From positions 1 through 64,000 of the forward strand of contig CAJWQX010000002.1 in the NCBI GenBank assembly GCA_913045265.1: 64,000 nt of DNA. The letters run 5' to 3'. Numbering within the stretch: the first letter of the stretch is position 1; every line of letters starts with the position of its first letter. A program made the position numbers and the translations under genes. Positions 1-8,545 of this stretch are shown here, in pieces. This DNA is from UBA11889 sp002313255 (lineage in GTDB: Bacteria > Pseudomonadota > Gammaproteobacteria > Pseudomonadales > Azotimanducaceae). The notes beneath the pieces are model-generated. The model saw only the letters and a list, made by a program, of their open reading frames with translations, did no database searches and was not told the origin of the DNA.

Positions 1-169
1 CACCGAATAGAACGAATAGGCCATCGCCGACTTTTTCGCTCCGTATTTCAGTAGCTTCAAAATCCCATCCAAACATGGGCATCAGTTCGTCTAGAGTCAA
101 AGCTTGGTCGTCAGCGACGCAACCAATCCCCCAACAACCGATTAGCGCCGTTAAGAAAAATTTATTCAT
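1..169 (-). CDS. MBL-fold metallo-hydrolase, N-terminal fragment (runs off left edge)
   Basis: Only the first 56 codons are in the window. The ATG at 169 follows a GGGGGAAG ribosome site. The N-terminus is a secretion signal: MNKFF, a short hydrophobic run, an LIGC that could serve as a lipobox, then GCVADDQ. Residues 46-56 read KVGDGLFVLFG, which resembles the first strands of exported metallo-beta-lactamase-fold hydrolases (V-x-DG-x-x-V-L-x-G, usually followed by GGN). The zinc motif HxHxDH would lie beyond the edge and cannot be checked. Periplasmic or lipid-anchored location is inferred. Family call rests on a short match only. Confidence 0.5.
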   Translation of the reverse strand, partial: MNKFFLTALIGCWGIGCVADDQALTLDELMPMFGWDFEATEIRSEKVGDGLFVLFG

Positions 170-353
170 GCTTCCCCCGGAACTGTTGAAAAAATATTGT
201 CCGCACCGAAAAGCAAAACTGAAAGGTTTCTCCGCGGGAGTCAAGACTCTCAAAGTTGCGTCATCGTATGGTGCATAATCTTCTGACAACAGACGAATGC
301 GCCATCACTCAACCCAAACGCTAAACCGCCCGGCAGGTTAGGACTCCAAGAAC

Positions 354-911
354 GTGAAATTAGGCCTGATAGCCGATACCCACATTCCAGGCACCACCAA
401 AACGCTGTGGCCCCAAATCGTCCACGCGTTTAGCGAAGTTGACGGGATCCTCCACGCGGGAGATCTGTGGACGGTTGATGTAATCGACGAACTTGCGCAG
501 CTCGCGCCAACGCATGTTGCCACAGGAAACGGCGACCTCGAACTCACCGACAAGCGCTTGAAGGAGACCTGGCAGCTCCAATTCGACAATGTAACGGTTG
601 GTCTAGTCCACGAATTTCCGACCGCTCGAAGGCGGGCCGCCGATTATCTACTGCGCCGCAGAAATAGGCTATTTCGAGCGCCTCTACCAAACGTCATCGT
701 ATACGGGCACACGCACTACGACGAAATTCATCTCGTCGACCAACTAATGTGCGTGAACCCTGGTTCGCCAACGCTCCCAAGGAACCAAGATCTGCGGCAC
801 GGTACCATCGGTTTCCTTGAAATTGAGGGACGGCGCGCGACCGCCACAATCAGCCAGATCACCAGCGACGGGATAGAAACGATCCACGAGAAAACGACCG
901 AATTCCCTTAA
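354..911 (+). CDS. YfcE/MJ0936-type metallophosphoesterase (phosphodiesterase)
   Basis: A 185-residue cytoplasmic protein of the calcineurin-like superfamily, small bacterial phosphodiesterase branch. All metal-binding motifs are visible in order: D8-x-H10 (IADTH), G-D37 (HAGDLW), N59-G-D61 (TGNGD), H86 (LVHEF) and G-H119-T-H121 (YGHTHYD), followed by the NPGSPTLPR signature of the family near residue 135. Such enzymes bind two divalent metal ions and hydrolyse phosphodiester substrates; the natural substrate is usually unknown. The start is a GTG at 354. The gene stands alone, convergent with the MATE gene that ends 30 bases downstream. Length is usual for the family. Confidence 0.88.
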   Translation: MKLGLIADTHIPGTTKTLWPQIVHAFSEVDGILHAGDLWTVDVIDELAQLAPTHVATGNGDLELTDKRLKETWQLQFDNVTVGLVHEFPTARRRAADYLLRRRNRLFRAPLPNVIVYGHTHYDEIHLVDQLMCVNPGSPTLPRNQDLRHGTIGFLEIEGRRATATISQITSDGIETIHEKTTEFP

Positions 912-941
912 CGTCAACTTGACGCGGCCTAAGCCCAATTC

Positions 942-2312
942 CTATCCAGAAATCTTTACTCGCTCTCGTGTAGACAAAGACGACCCCATACGCATAGTTC
1001 GTCGATTCCAATCCCACGCGATCGTCCCCATCACCACGTTGGTGAGAGCCGTGGCAGCAAATATCCCCGGGTACCCCCACACCCAATTCGCCAAAATGGC
1101 GATTGGAACGTACATAACGAAGGTCCTTAACAACGCGATAATCAGTGGTGGCGCGGGCCGGCCTAGCGCATTGAAGCAGGTGCTGGCGACCTGCATCACG
1201 CCCATGAACCCGATCGAAAGCGGCACGATCAGAAAAAACATTCGGGCCACCGCCCCCACGGTCTCGTTGTCATCGATGAGGCGGACAAAATAGTCACCCC
1301 CCAGAAATAACACGACAAACGTCACCAGCCCCCACGCAAGACAAAATCGGTTGCTCAACGAGAGCGCTTGTCGCGCTCGTTGGAACTGGCCTGCGCCCCA
1401 GTTTTGGCCTACGAAGGGGCCAACGGATGAAGATACGCCCCAGAGAACCATGTGCACCATGGTTTCTACGCGCATGGCAACGTTGTAGCCCGCCACGACT
1501 TCATGGCCGTGCGCCGCAAGGAGACGGGTAATAATGAGCATGGACACGGGCTGGATTAGGCCGCTCGCTGTGGCGGGTCCACCCACGTGAACAATCGCCG
1601 CGAACGACTGCCAGAACCCCTTCATCGAACGGCGGATCATGCGTGCCCTGACCAACAACGCCAGATAGATGCTGACGCTAAACACGCGGGACAACACGTA
1701 CGCCCATGCAGCGCCCGCGATTCCTAACGCCGGTAGTCCAAACCACCCAAAGATCAACACCGGTCCGAAGGCCATCTGCAGGACCGAACCCGTCGTCATG
1801 ACGATGCCTGGGCTTGCGGCTCGACCGGTTGCTCTCAGCAACGTCGACCCGACCATGGAGAGCATAAATAGCGGGAACCCCAACATGTATACCGTCAGAT
1901 AATCGACCGCCATCTCACGAACTTCGCCCGTCGCTCCAAGCGCAGTAATCACGATTTCGGCATACCAGAAACCGAGCAATCCTATGACGCTACCGACGAC
2001 AAGCACCAATAACTGCGCGTGGGTCACCAGCACGGCAGCGCGTTCACCGTCACCGCTTCCGACCGAACGAGCGATCACGGACGAAGCCCCCGTCCCAATC
2101 CCGCCGGCAAACGCAAACAACGTGATCGTTACCGGGAAAGCAAAACCAAGAGCAGCTAACGCTTCGGTACCAATCCATCCGAGATAGACGGCCTCAACCA
2201 AACGGGCAAAATTCATGCTCAACGATCCCATCGTAATGAAGGACCCTAACCGCAAGAGGTGGCGCCCGACGCTACCCTCGGTAAACGTTGCGCCTGTATG
2301 TCGATCGCTCAT
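942..2312 (-). CDS. MATE family multidrug/toxin efflux transporter
   Basis: A 456-residue inner-membrane protein with about 12 hydrophobic helices and the duplicated six-helix layout of MATE exporters. Recognisable family segments include EGSVGRHLLRLGSFITMG at the start, the GIGTGASSVIARSVG segment near residue 75-90, and GQNWGAGQFQRARQA near residue 305, a classic MATE loop. MATE pumps expel cationic or toxic organics using Na+ or H+. A paralogue of similar length lies at 61306-62691 and shares EGPLSGHLLRLSGFMTMG and GQNWGAK. Substrate is not predictable. The ATG at 2312 is 48 bases from the divergent slyX start, so the two genes share a short intergenic region. Confidence 0.93.
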   Translation of the reverse strand: MSDRHTGATFTEGSVGRHLLRLGSFITMGSLSMNFARLVEAVYLGWIGTEALAALGFAFPVTITLFAFAGGIGTGASSVIARSVGSGDGERAAVLVTHAQLLVLVVGSVIGLLGFWYAEIVITALGATGEVREMAVDYLTVYMLGFPLFMLSMVGSTLLRATGRAASPGIVMTTGSVLQMAFGPVLIFGWFGLPALGIAGAAWAYVLSRVFSVSIYLALLVRARMIRRSMKGFWQSFAAIVHVGGPATASGLIQPVSMLIITRLLAAHGHEVVAGYNVAMRVETMVHMVLWGVSSSVGPFVGQNWGAGQFQRARQALSLSNRFCLAWGLVTFVVLFLGGDYFVRLIDDNETVGAVARMFFLIVPLSIGFMGVMQVASTCFNALGRPAPPLIIALLRTFVMYVPIAILANWVWGYPGIFAATALTNVVMGTIAWDWNRRTMRMGSSLSTRERVKISG

Positions 2313-2360
2313 AGAGTTCTATTTTTCCCATCGCCGGTGCAACGGCGTAAATGAGGCACC

Positions 2361-2573
2361 ATGGCAGAACAAGACACCGCGGCCCGTATTGAAGATCTTG
2401 AAACCAAATTAACCTTCCAAGAGGACACGATCCAGAAACTGAACGACGTCATTGTCACGTGCCAAACACGCGTGGACGAACACGACGCCATGATCCGCAT
2501 GCTTATGGAACAAGTTCGAACGGCGGAACATATCATCAACCCGGAGGACGAACCTCCGCCACCCCATTACTGA
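2361..2573 (+). CDS. slyX: SlyX family protein
   Basis: A 70-residue, highly charged, heptad-patterned protein predicted to form one coiled coil from about residue 8 to 55. The conserved SlyX features are the N-terminal RIEDLETKLTFQEDTIQKLND stretch (positions 9-29) and the C-terminal PPPPHY tail, which is diagnostic of the family. Function of SlyX is not established. It is short, carries no signal peptide, and lies between the divergent MATE gene and an amidohydrolase starting 74 bases downstream. Length matches the usual 70-75 residues. SlyX is characteristic of Proteobacteria and is one of the better taxonomic hints here. Confidence 0.88.
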   Translation: MAEQDTAARIEDLETKLTFQEDTIQKLNDVIVTCQTRVDEHDAMIRMLMEQVRTAEHIINPEDEPPPPHY

Positions 2574-2647
2574 GCCAAGCGTCTGATTATCATACGGGGA
2601 AACGCACGCCGGGTTGGCAAACCCCGCTGGACCGCAGAGAATCAACA

Positions 2648-3832
2648 ATGAAAAAACCAACAAAGGAACCACCCCCTCCGATGAGTTATGCCGGTGACCG
2701 CATCATCCACGACGCCGACAGTCACCTGATGGAAATGCCCGATTTCCTGACGGCGCACGCAGATGCTTCGGTCCGAACCTCCCTTCCAAATCTTGGGCAA
2801 ACCACAACGGGAATATTCGACCCGGGCGAGCACGTTGGATTAAAACGGCATTCGCCCGAAACCGTGGCGCGTCTGCTGGAGCTCGGCGATCAACTCACTC
2901 GAGGTCCGAAGTGGCACGACGCACTGGGTGCATTCAACGGCGAGGAAAGGGGACAGGCCCTCGACCTCTTGGGGTTTCAACGACAAGTGATCTTTTCGTC
3001 ATTTTGCGGACGATTGATCTTTGGCGCCTCTGACGACGCCGTGAGTTACGGGGCTGCAACCGCTCATAATCGGGCCATGGCAGAGTTCGTCGGCGGCGAT
3101 GCCCGGTTGATCGGCGTGGCCATGGTGCCCTTACAGGATCCCGAACGCGCACTCAAAGAAATCGACGCCGCGCTTCATTTAGGTTTGGGCGCAGTTTGGA
3201 TCAGTGCGGATCCTCCTGGGGGTCGATCGCCCGGACATCCTTTGCACGATCGTATTTGGGCTGCCCTCGAAGAGGCTCGTGTGCCGTTTATTCTGCACGT
3301 CGGAAGTGCACCGTTATCGATCGAGGAACCATGGATGAATGACGGTCGTCCGGACCGGACCACGGCCCGAGGGGGTGCAGAAGTCATTGGTTCGAAAGAC
3401 CTGACGGTGATTCATCATGCAGCTCAGCGCTTTATTTCTACGCTCGTACTCGATGGAGTATTGGAACAATTCCCATCGCTCAAGGGCGGCGTGATCGAAA
3501 TTGGTGCCGGCTGGGTACCGGATATGATTCGTCGCCTCGATTACGCAGCAGACATATGGTCTCGCTCTGAACCCCACTTGGCTGACATGTCCAGAACACC
3601 GGGGGAACAGATTCGAGAGCAACTCCGCTTTACACCCTACCCCTTCGAAAACGTGGAACAGCTCGTTAACGAGTCGTACCCCGAGTTGTATTTATTTTCG
3701 TCCGACTACCCTCATGCCGAAGGAGGTCGTGATCCGCTCGGTCGATTTGATCGCGCCACGGCATCTTTGAACGCAACCGACCGTGACCGCTTCTTTCGCA
3801 CGAATTTTCTTGACCTGTATCCTCGAGATTAA
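2648..3832 (+). CDS. Amidohydrolase family protein (amidohydrolase-2 / decarboxylase type)
   Basis: A TIM-barrel metal-dependent hydrolase of the amidohydrolase-2 (PF04909) type, related to aminocarboxymuconate-semialdehyde decarboxylase and LigW-like enzymes. Visible motifs: DADSHLME near the N-terminus (residues 22-29) in place of the family DxHxH, ILHVG mid-protein, IHHAAQRF, and the C-terminal FSSDYPHAEGGRDPLGRF containing the catalytic Asp. A clear paralogue at 56043-57227 shares DADSHIMELP, the GAGWVP segment and FSSDYPHTEGGRDPIGRF. The reading frame stays open upstream into slyX, but that part is not family-like. ATG 2648 follows an AGAGA; ATG 2681 aligns better with the paralogue start and is the alternative. 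Substrate unknown. Confidence 0.8.
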   Translation: MKKPTKEPPPPMSYAGDRIIHDADSHLMEMPDFLTAHADASVRTSLPNLGQTTTGIFDPGEHVGLKRHSPETVARLLELGDQLTRGPKWHDALGAFNGEERGQALDLLGFQRQVIFSSFCGRLIFGASDDAVSYGAATAHNRAMAEFVGGDARLIGVAMVPLQDPERALKEIDAALHLGLGAVWISADPPGGRSPGHPLHDRIWAALEEARVPFILHVGSAPLSIEEPWMNDGRPDRTTARGGAEVIGSKDLTVIHHAAQRFISTLVLDGVLEQFPSLKGGVIEIGAGWVPDMIRRLDYAADIWSRSEPHLADMSRTPGEQIREQLRFTPYPFENVEQLVNESYPELYLFSSDYPHAEGGRDPLGRFDRATASLNATDRDRFFRTNFLDLYPRD

Positions 3833-3917
3833 GCCGTGAGTATGTTGAAGTTCGAGATCTCCGAATCGATTTACCAACGCGCGTTTGTCGCGTCGCAAGC
3901 CAAAGTAGAAACCAAGT

Positions 3918-4580
3918 ATGTCCAGTCGAACCATTGAGTTAACCGAATCCCTTTATAACTACCTTCTTGAAACAGGTATTAAGGAATCGTCTATCGCCCG
4001 CGAGCTCCGTGTGAAAACGCAGGAGTCCACGCCCTGGCACAGGATGCAGATCTCTCCAGAACAGGGAGCCTTTATGGCGCTTTTGGTACGCCTAATCGGT
4101 GCAAAAAAAACTATCGAGGTAGGCACATTTACCGGATACAGTGCGCTTGTGGTGGCAGAAGCCCTGCCCGAAGACGGTCGCATCACCGCATGTGACGTCT
4201 CGGAAGAATGGACATCGATCGCCCGCGCTTTCTGGGAACGGGCGGAGTTACAAGGGAAAATCGACTTGCACCTGCGACCTGCCACCGAAACGCTCGACGA
4301 ACTTATCGATCAAGGCGGAGCGGATTCTTTCGACTTTGCTTTTATCGACGCCGACAAGGCCAACTACGATGAATACTATGAGCGATGTCTCGTTCTGTTA
4401 CGACCAGGCGGATTGGTTGGAATCGATAACGTTCTCTGGGGAGGTCGTGTCGCTGACGATACCGACGACGACGATACCCGAGCGATCAGAACGTTAAACG
4501 AGAAAGTGCGGTCCGACAAACGAGTGTGGGCGACAATCCTCCCGATTGGCGATGGTCTCACCCTAGCGATCAAGCAATAG
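3918..4580 (+). CDS. Class I SAM-dependent O-methyltransferase (caffeoyl-CoA OMT family)
   Basis: A 220-residue soluble methyltransferase. Motif I (IEVGTFTGYSAL, residues 66-77) binds S-adenosylmethionine; the divalent-metal site is formed by FIDADKANYDEYYE (142-155) and GIDNVLWGG (168-176). These are the hallmarks of the metal-dependent catechol/caffeoyl-CoA O-methyltransferase family, which methylates vicinal hydroxyls of aromatic substrates. It sits 85 bases after the amidohydrolase on the same strand and ends four bases before the convergent TauD gene. Bacterial members act on diverse catechols; the substrate here is not deducible. Confidence 0.9.
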   Translation: MSSRTIELTESLYNYLLETGIKESSIARELRVKTQESTPWHRMQISPEQGAFMALLVRLIGAKKTIEVGTFTGYSALVVAEALPEDGRITACDVSEEWTSIARAFWERAELQGKIDLHLRPATETLDELIDQGGADSFDFAFIDADKANYDEYYERCLVLLRPGGLVGIDNVLWGGRVADDTDDDDTRAIRTLNEKVRSDKRVWATILPIGDGLTLAIKQ

Positions 4581-4584
4581 GCAC

Positions 4585-5454
4585 TTAAGCACTTAAACGC
4601 AGATTTTCGGAACGCAGAGCACCGGGATCGCCTGACCAGGGAATCGGGATTTCCCCTTGAGCCGTGACTCGGTGGCCGCGTCTTTCGTGAGGCCAATAGT
4701 CCCAGACTGCGTGATGCTGTACGCATCGATTATCCCAAACCGCGATCGCATTCTCAGACCAAACGAAACGGCATTGGAACGCGACCTGCTCGGCGTGGTC
4801 TAACAAAAATCCAAAGAGCGCGCTTGCTTCCAAACGCGGGAGGCCATTAATTCGTTCGGTAAATTCGCGGTTAACGTACAGGGCCGGTCGGTGGCTATCA
4901 GGGTGTTCCCGTACCAAAGGATGGTCAGCTTCGGGCCAAGTGGCCTCGCCCGGTTTGTCGAATCGAAATAAACGTCGATAGGCATCTTCGCCCGAGTGGT
5001 GCGCGGTCAAACCGTCCAACAAGGTTTTCATCCGTTCCGACAAAGCGTCGTACGCCGCATTCATGCTCGAGAACAAGGTATCTCCACCGCTCGGTGGAAT
5101 TTCATGCAACTGCAACGTCGTCATTGAGGGCGGAGCTTCGTCACAGGAAACATCGGAATGCCAGCGATTGCCGGCTGCCACATCGGTCTCTCGCGTCGTT
5201 CGTATTTTCATAAGCCCAGGGTATTCGGCCGCGACGCCCCGCGACGCGGGGTGCACATGTACGGGTCCGAACCGACCGGCAAAAGCAATCTGTTGTTCTG
5301 GCGAAAGTCTCGGTTGATCTCTGAAGAAAATAACACCATGGGCAACCGATGCTTGGTGAATTTCCCCAAATTGTTGATCGCTCAAATTCGCCAAATCGGC
5401 GCCCCAAATTTCGGCGCCTATAATCGGGTTTAACGGACGTATATCGATCGTCAT
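4585..5454 (-). CDS. TauD/TfdA family Fe(II)/2-oxoglutarate dioxygenase
   Basis: A 289-residue cytoplasmic non-haem iron oxygenase. The facial triad is H99-x-D101 (RWHSDVS) and H247 in VWDNRCVQHHAVWDY, with the 2-oxoglutarate-binding Arg in RRGHRVT near residue 259-262. These enzymes hydroxylate a substrate while decarboxylating 2-oxoglutarate; well-known members cleave taurine, 2,4-D or alkyl sulfates. The substrate here is unknown because no sulfonate transporter or sulfatase is adjacent. It shares layout and motifs with the paralogue at 52189-53004. ATG 5454 fits the family start (T-I-x-P-L-x-P-x-I-G-A-E-I-x-G-x-D-L). Confidence 0.92.
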   Translation of the reverse strand: MTIDIRPLNPIIGAEIWGADLANLSDQQFGEIHQASVAHGVIFFRDQPRLSPEQQIAFAGRFGPVHVHPASRGVAAEYPGLMKIRTTRETDVAAGNRWHSDVSCDEAPPSMTTLQLHEIPPSGGDTLFSSMNAAYDALSERMKTLLDGLTAHHSGEDAYRRLFRFDKPGEATWPEADHPLVREHPDSHRPALYVNREFTERINGLPRLEASALFGFLLDHAEQVAFQCRFVWSENAIAVWDNRCVQHHAVWDYWPHERRGHRVTAQGEIPIPWSGDPGALRSENLRLSA

Positions 5455-5695
5455 GGCCGTCGCAATCCTCCGCCTTGATGGCTACATACCTGTAGAGTGG
5501 CACGTTGGTAGAGCAGGTCAATGGGCGAATTTGCTCCGTGCTGTCGCATCAAGGGCTCAAAAACATTCGCCAACACTTATCGATTAGCCATCAAATCAGC
5601 AAGCCATGAGGCGTCGATTGCGCCCAACTAGTACAATGCGCGGTTTTTCGCGCGCCGTATGCCCGTACCGCTGCGTTACGAAGGGTCTATTACGT

Positions 5696-8512
5696 ATGTA
5701 TCGTCGAGTAGTACTGTCCGGATTGTTCGCCATCATTGGTTCGTTGCCTATTCAGGCGGAGCCCGGCGTCGCCATCGCTGGCAGTTTCCGCCAGTTAGAC
5801 AATGCGCTCTCTGCGCAGCAGGCATTGCAGGCCAAACTTGGTGTCCGAATGCAAGTTGCGGAAACCGAAGTAAACGCGCAGCGATGGTATCGTGTCCAAG
5901 CGTCCTCCAGCGATGCGCGAGCGTTGGTGGCGAAAATGTTACAGATAGGAATTGAAGGTGCGTTTTTTCAGCCGACCGCACGCGCCCTGGTCGATTCGGA
6001 CAGAGATCTCGCGACTTCAGCAATGACGATAACCCCCCGGCCGAGTTATACGGCCCCACGCGACAGTCTTCATATCTCAAATGCTCCCGCACGATCTGGA
6101 TCGGGACCGCAGGAAATTAAAGGCGTGCTCAACGGCATGCCCATGCATTATATCCCGCTTAAAACACGCCCCCACGCCACAACCAACGTCACCGTGGATG
6201 GCGTGGTAGATGAGGCCATTTGGAGCCAGATCCCCCACTACGACAACATGCGGGTGGCAATACCCGGAACCGGGGAGCCCGCGAACTACCCTACCGAAAT
6301 CCGTTTGCTCGCGACCGAGCGCGGTCTCTACGTCAGCGCCGTCTTGTACCAACCCGTAGATAGTCTTGTCAGTAGCTTAAGTGAGCGAGACGAGTTTATT
6401 GATCGCGACAATTTTGGTGTGACCCTCGATACCACCGGCAATGCGCTTTTTGGTTACTGGTTCATGATGGGTCTTGGAGGATCCAAGGGAGACGGGAAGG
6501 TCCTGCCGGAAAGAAGATATTCGAGGTCCTGGGACGGCCCGTGGTTGGGCAAAACCTCGACTTTCGATGGTGGATGGACGGCCGAAATGTATTTTCCCTG
6601 GTCCATGATGAGCCTTCCCGAGGCCGAGGGCCGTCGGAACATTGGTTTTGCCGCGACCCGCCAAGTAGCCCACGCAAACCAGCGATACCAATGGCCTGGG
6701 CATTCGTATTCGGCCTCGCAATTCGTTAGCGCGCTGAACACCTTACACGTTGAAGGCGTCGAACCAAGACAACAGTTCTCCATCATTCCTTACGCCTCGA
6801 CAACGGCGGATCTCGCGCGGGAAGAAAACCAGGCCCAGATCGGTGTTGATATTTCCTGGAAGCCATCGCCGAAATTGGAAGTCACCGGATCCGTCATGCC
6901 CGACTTTGGTGCCGTTGAAAGCGATCGTGTGGTCTTGAACTTGACCGCGATGGAAACGTTTTTCGAAGAAAAACGGCTGTTTTTTCTCGAAGGCAATGAG
7001 GTCTTTGAGACCACGCCGCGTTCCGATATGCAGGTCGCCATGCGCACGCTTACCAACGAAGATTTTTCGACCGCGTCGCGTAAAGTATTTATGATGGATT
7101 TCATCCCCACGCCCATCTCCATCGTCAATACGCGCCGCATCGGCGGTACAGCCAATCAAGTCTCCCGCCCCGAAGGTGTGACCCCGTTGCCCGGCGAGCG
7201 CGATCTTCCCACCGAGCTATTAGGCGCGGCCAAATTCACGGGTTCCATCGGCGACTTCCGTTACGGGATCCTCAGTGCGTTTGAAGATGACGTCCAATGG
7301 TTTGCCACTGACAGCACCGACACGGACGTCAATATTGAAGCACCAGGTCGTGATTTCGGCGTCGCCCGATTGGTCTATGAGGCAGGTGCCACCAACCGTT
7401 ATTCCGTCGGCTATATCGGCACCCACACGGGCGGTCCGCTCTACAACGCCCAAGTCCACGGGCTGGACGCGCACTACAGCACCGGCAATGGACGCTGGAT
7501 CGCCGACCTCCAGTTGATGCGGAGCGACGTTGATGAGAGTACCGGGTCCGGCGCCCTCGTCGACATCCTGTTTGCACCCGGTCCGACACGACAACACAAA
7601 ATCGAACTCGAATATTTCGACGACGAAATCGATCTGAACGATTTGGGGTTCCAACGGCGTAACGCGTACAGCGGAGCGCAGTATGTCTTTTTGTACGCGA
7701 ATGCGGAAAAACGCGGTTTTATGGAGTCGACTCGGGGCACAGTTGCTCTGCGTCATCACTATAACGACGACGGACAAGTCATCGATAGCGGTATCTACTG
7801 GCGTAATATTTTGGCTTTACCGAAGCGCAACACCGTCCGTACTGGATTTGGTTTCATGCCCAGACGGTGGGAAGACATCGACAGTCGTGGCAATGGTGTC
7901 TACCGTGTGGGGGAGCGTCTGTGGTGGTCGCTCGTCTGGTCCACCGATGCGAGCAAAATCTTTAGCTATTCTTTTGGCGCCAACGGCGAGCAAGAAAACC
8001 TCGGCGATTGGACAGATGGACTGTCTGCGGGCGTGACTATTCGCCCTTCGGATCGAATCTATGCGGACATTGAAGTGGACTACAAACGTCGAGACGGCTG
8101 GATCGTTTACCAAGGGGGGCGGAATTTCGGTTCGTACCACGGTGCCGATTGGCAACCTCGTATTAAGATCAACTGGTTTCTAGCGCCGCAACACCAATTA
8201 CGCTTAATGCTTCAGTGGGCGGGAGTCCGCGCGGACGAGCGGGGCTTCTTTCGCATCCCGGAGGGCGGTGGTTCGCTCATCCCCGCTGAACGAAGCTTGG
8301 ACTCGCACGACTTCACCGTGAGTTTATTAACCACCCAGCTTCGTTACCGCTGGGAAATCGCTCCCCTGACCGATTTCTTCTTGGTCTACAACCGGGGCAA
8401 CGCACTGCCCAACCAAGTCAAAAAACCGATCGCCGACCTGTTCCAAGATGCCTTCCAAGACCCTATCGTCGACTCGCTTGTCGCCAAGTTTCGGTATCGA
8501 TTCGGAAATTGA
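5696..8512 (+). CDS. SPOR-like / CBM9-like / DUF5916 outer-membrane barrel protein
   Basis: A 938-residue exported protein. A signal peptide begins at ATG 5696 (MYRRVVLSGLFAIIGSLPIQA) behind a GAAGGG ribosome site; an in-frame upstream ATG at 5606 would bury the signal and is less likely. After cleavage comes a SPOR-like segment (residues about 24-85: VAIAGSFRQLDNAL...WYRVQASSSD) resembling glycan-binding SPOR repeats. Next, about residues 150-330, is a carbohydrate-binding-module-9-like domain (VDGVVDEAIWSQIP, then YPTEIRLLATERGLYVSAVLYQP). The remaining 600 residues match the DUF5916 pattern, with many amphipathic strands and a terminal VAKFRYRFGN, consistent with an outer-membrane beta-barrel. 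Role is unknown; binding of glycans or oligomers at the surface is inference. Confidence 0.8.
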   Translation: MYRRVVLSGLFAIIGSLPIQAEPGVAIAGSFRQLDNALSAQQALQAKLGVRMQVAETEVNAQRWYRVQASSSDARALVAKMLQIGIEGAFFQPTARALVDSDRDLATSAMTITPRPSYTAPRDSLHISNAPARSGSGPQEIKGVLNGMPMHYIPLKTRPHATTNVTVDGVVDEAIWSQIPHYDNMRVAIPGTGEPANYPTEIRLLATERGLYVSAVLYQPVDSLVSSLSERDEFIDRDNFGVTLDTTGNALFGYWFMMGLGGSKGDGKVLPERRYSRSWDGPWLGKTSTFDGGWTAEMYFPWSMMSLPEAEGRRNIGFAATRQVAHANQRYQWPGHSYSASQFVSALNTLHVEGVEPRQQFSIIPYASTTADLAREENQAQIGVDISWKPSPKLEVTGSVMPDFGAVESDRVVLNLTAMETFFEEKRLFFLEGNEVFETTPRSDMQVAMRTLTNEDFSTASRKVFMMDFIPTPISIVNTRRIGGTANQVSRPEGVTPLPGERDLPTELLGAAKFTGSIGDFRYGILSAFEDDVQWFATDSTDTDVNIEAPGRDFGVARLVYEAGATNRYSVGYIGTHTGGPLYNAQVHGLDAHYSTGNGRWIADLQLMRSDVDESTGSGALVDILFAPGPTRQHKIELEYFDDEIDLNDLGFQRRNAYSGAQYVFLYANAEKRGFMESTRGTVALRHHYNDDGQVIDSGIYWRNILALPKRNTVRTGFGFMPRRWEDIDSRGNGVYRVGERLWWSLVWSTDASKIFSYSFGANGEQENLGDWTDGLSAGVTIRPSDRIYADIEVDYKRRDGWIVYQGGRNFGSYHGADWQPRIKINWFLAPQHQLRLMLQWAGVRADERGFFRIPEGGGSLIPAERSLDSHDFTVSLLTTQLRYRWEIAPLTDFFLVYNRGNALPNQVKKPIADLFQDAFQDPIVDSLVAKFRYRFGN

Positions 8513-8545
8513 TTTGGGCAGTCCCCGACCAAAAGGAATAAAAAC

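Noticed and set aside
2459..2647. In-frame extension of the amidohydrolase into slyX
   Set aside because: The added 63 residues resemble no family and overlap slyX out of frame; the paralogue at 56043 begins near DADSH, so starts at 2648 or 2681 are better.
3842..3937. Small 31-codon frame before the O-methyltransferase
   Set aside because: No ribosome site, overlaps the methyltransferase start by 20 bases, and shows no recognisable protein pattern.
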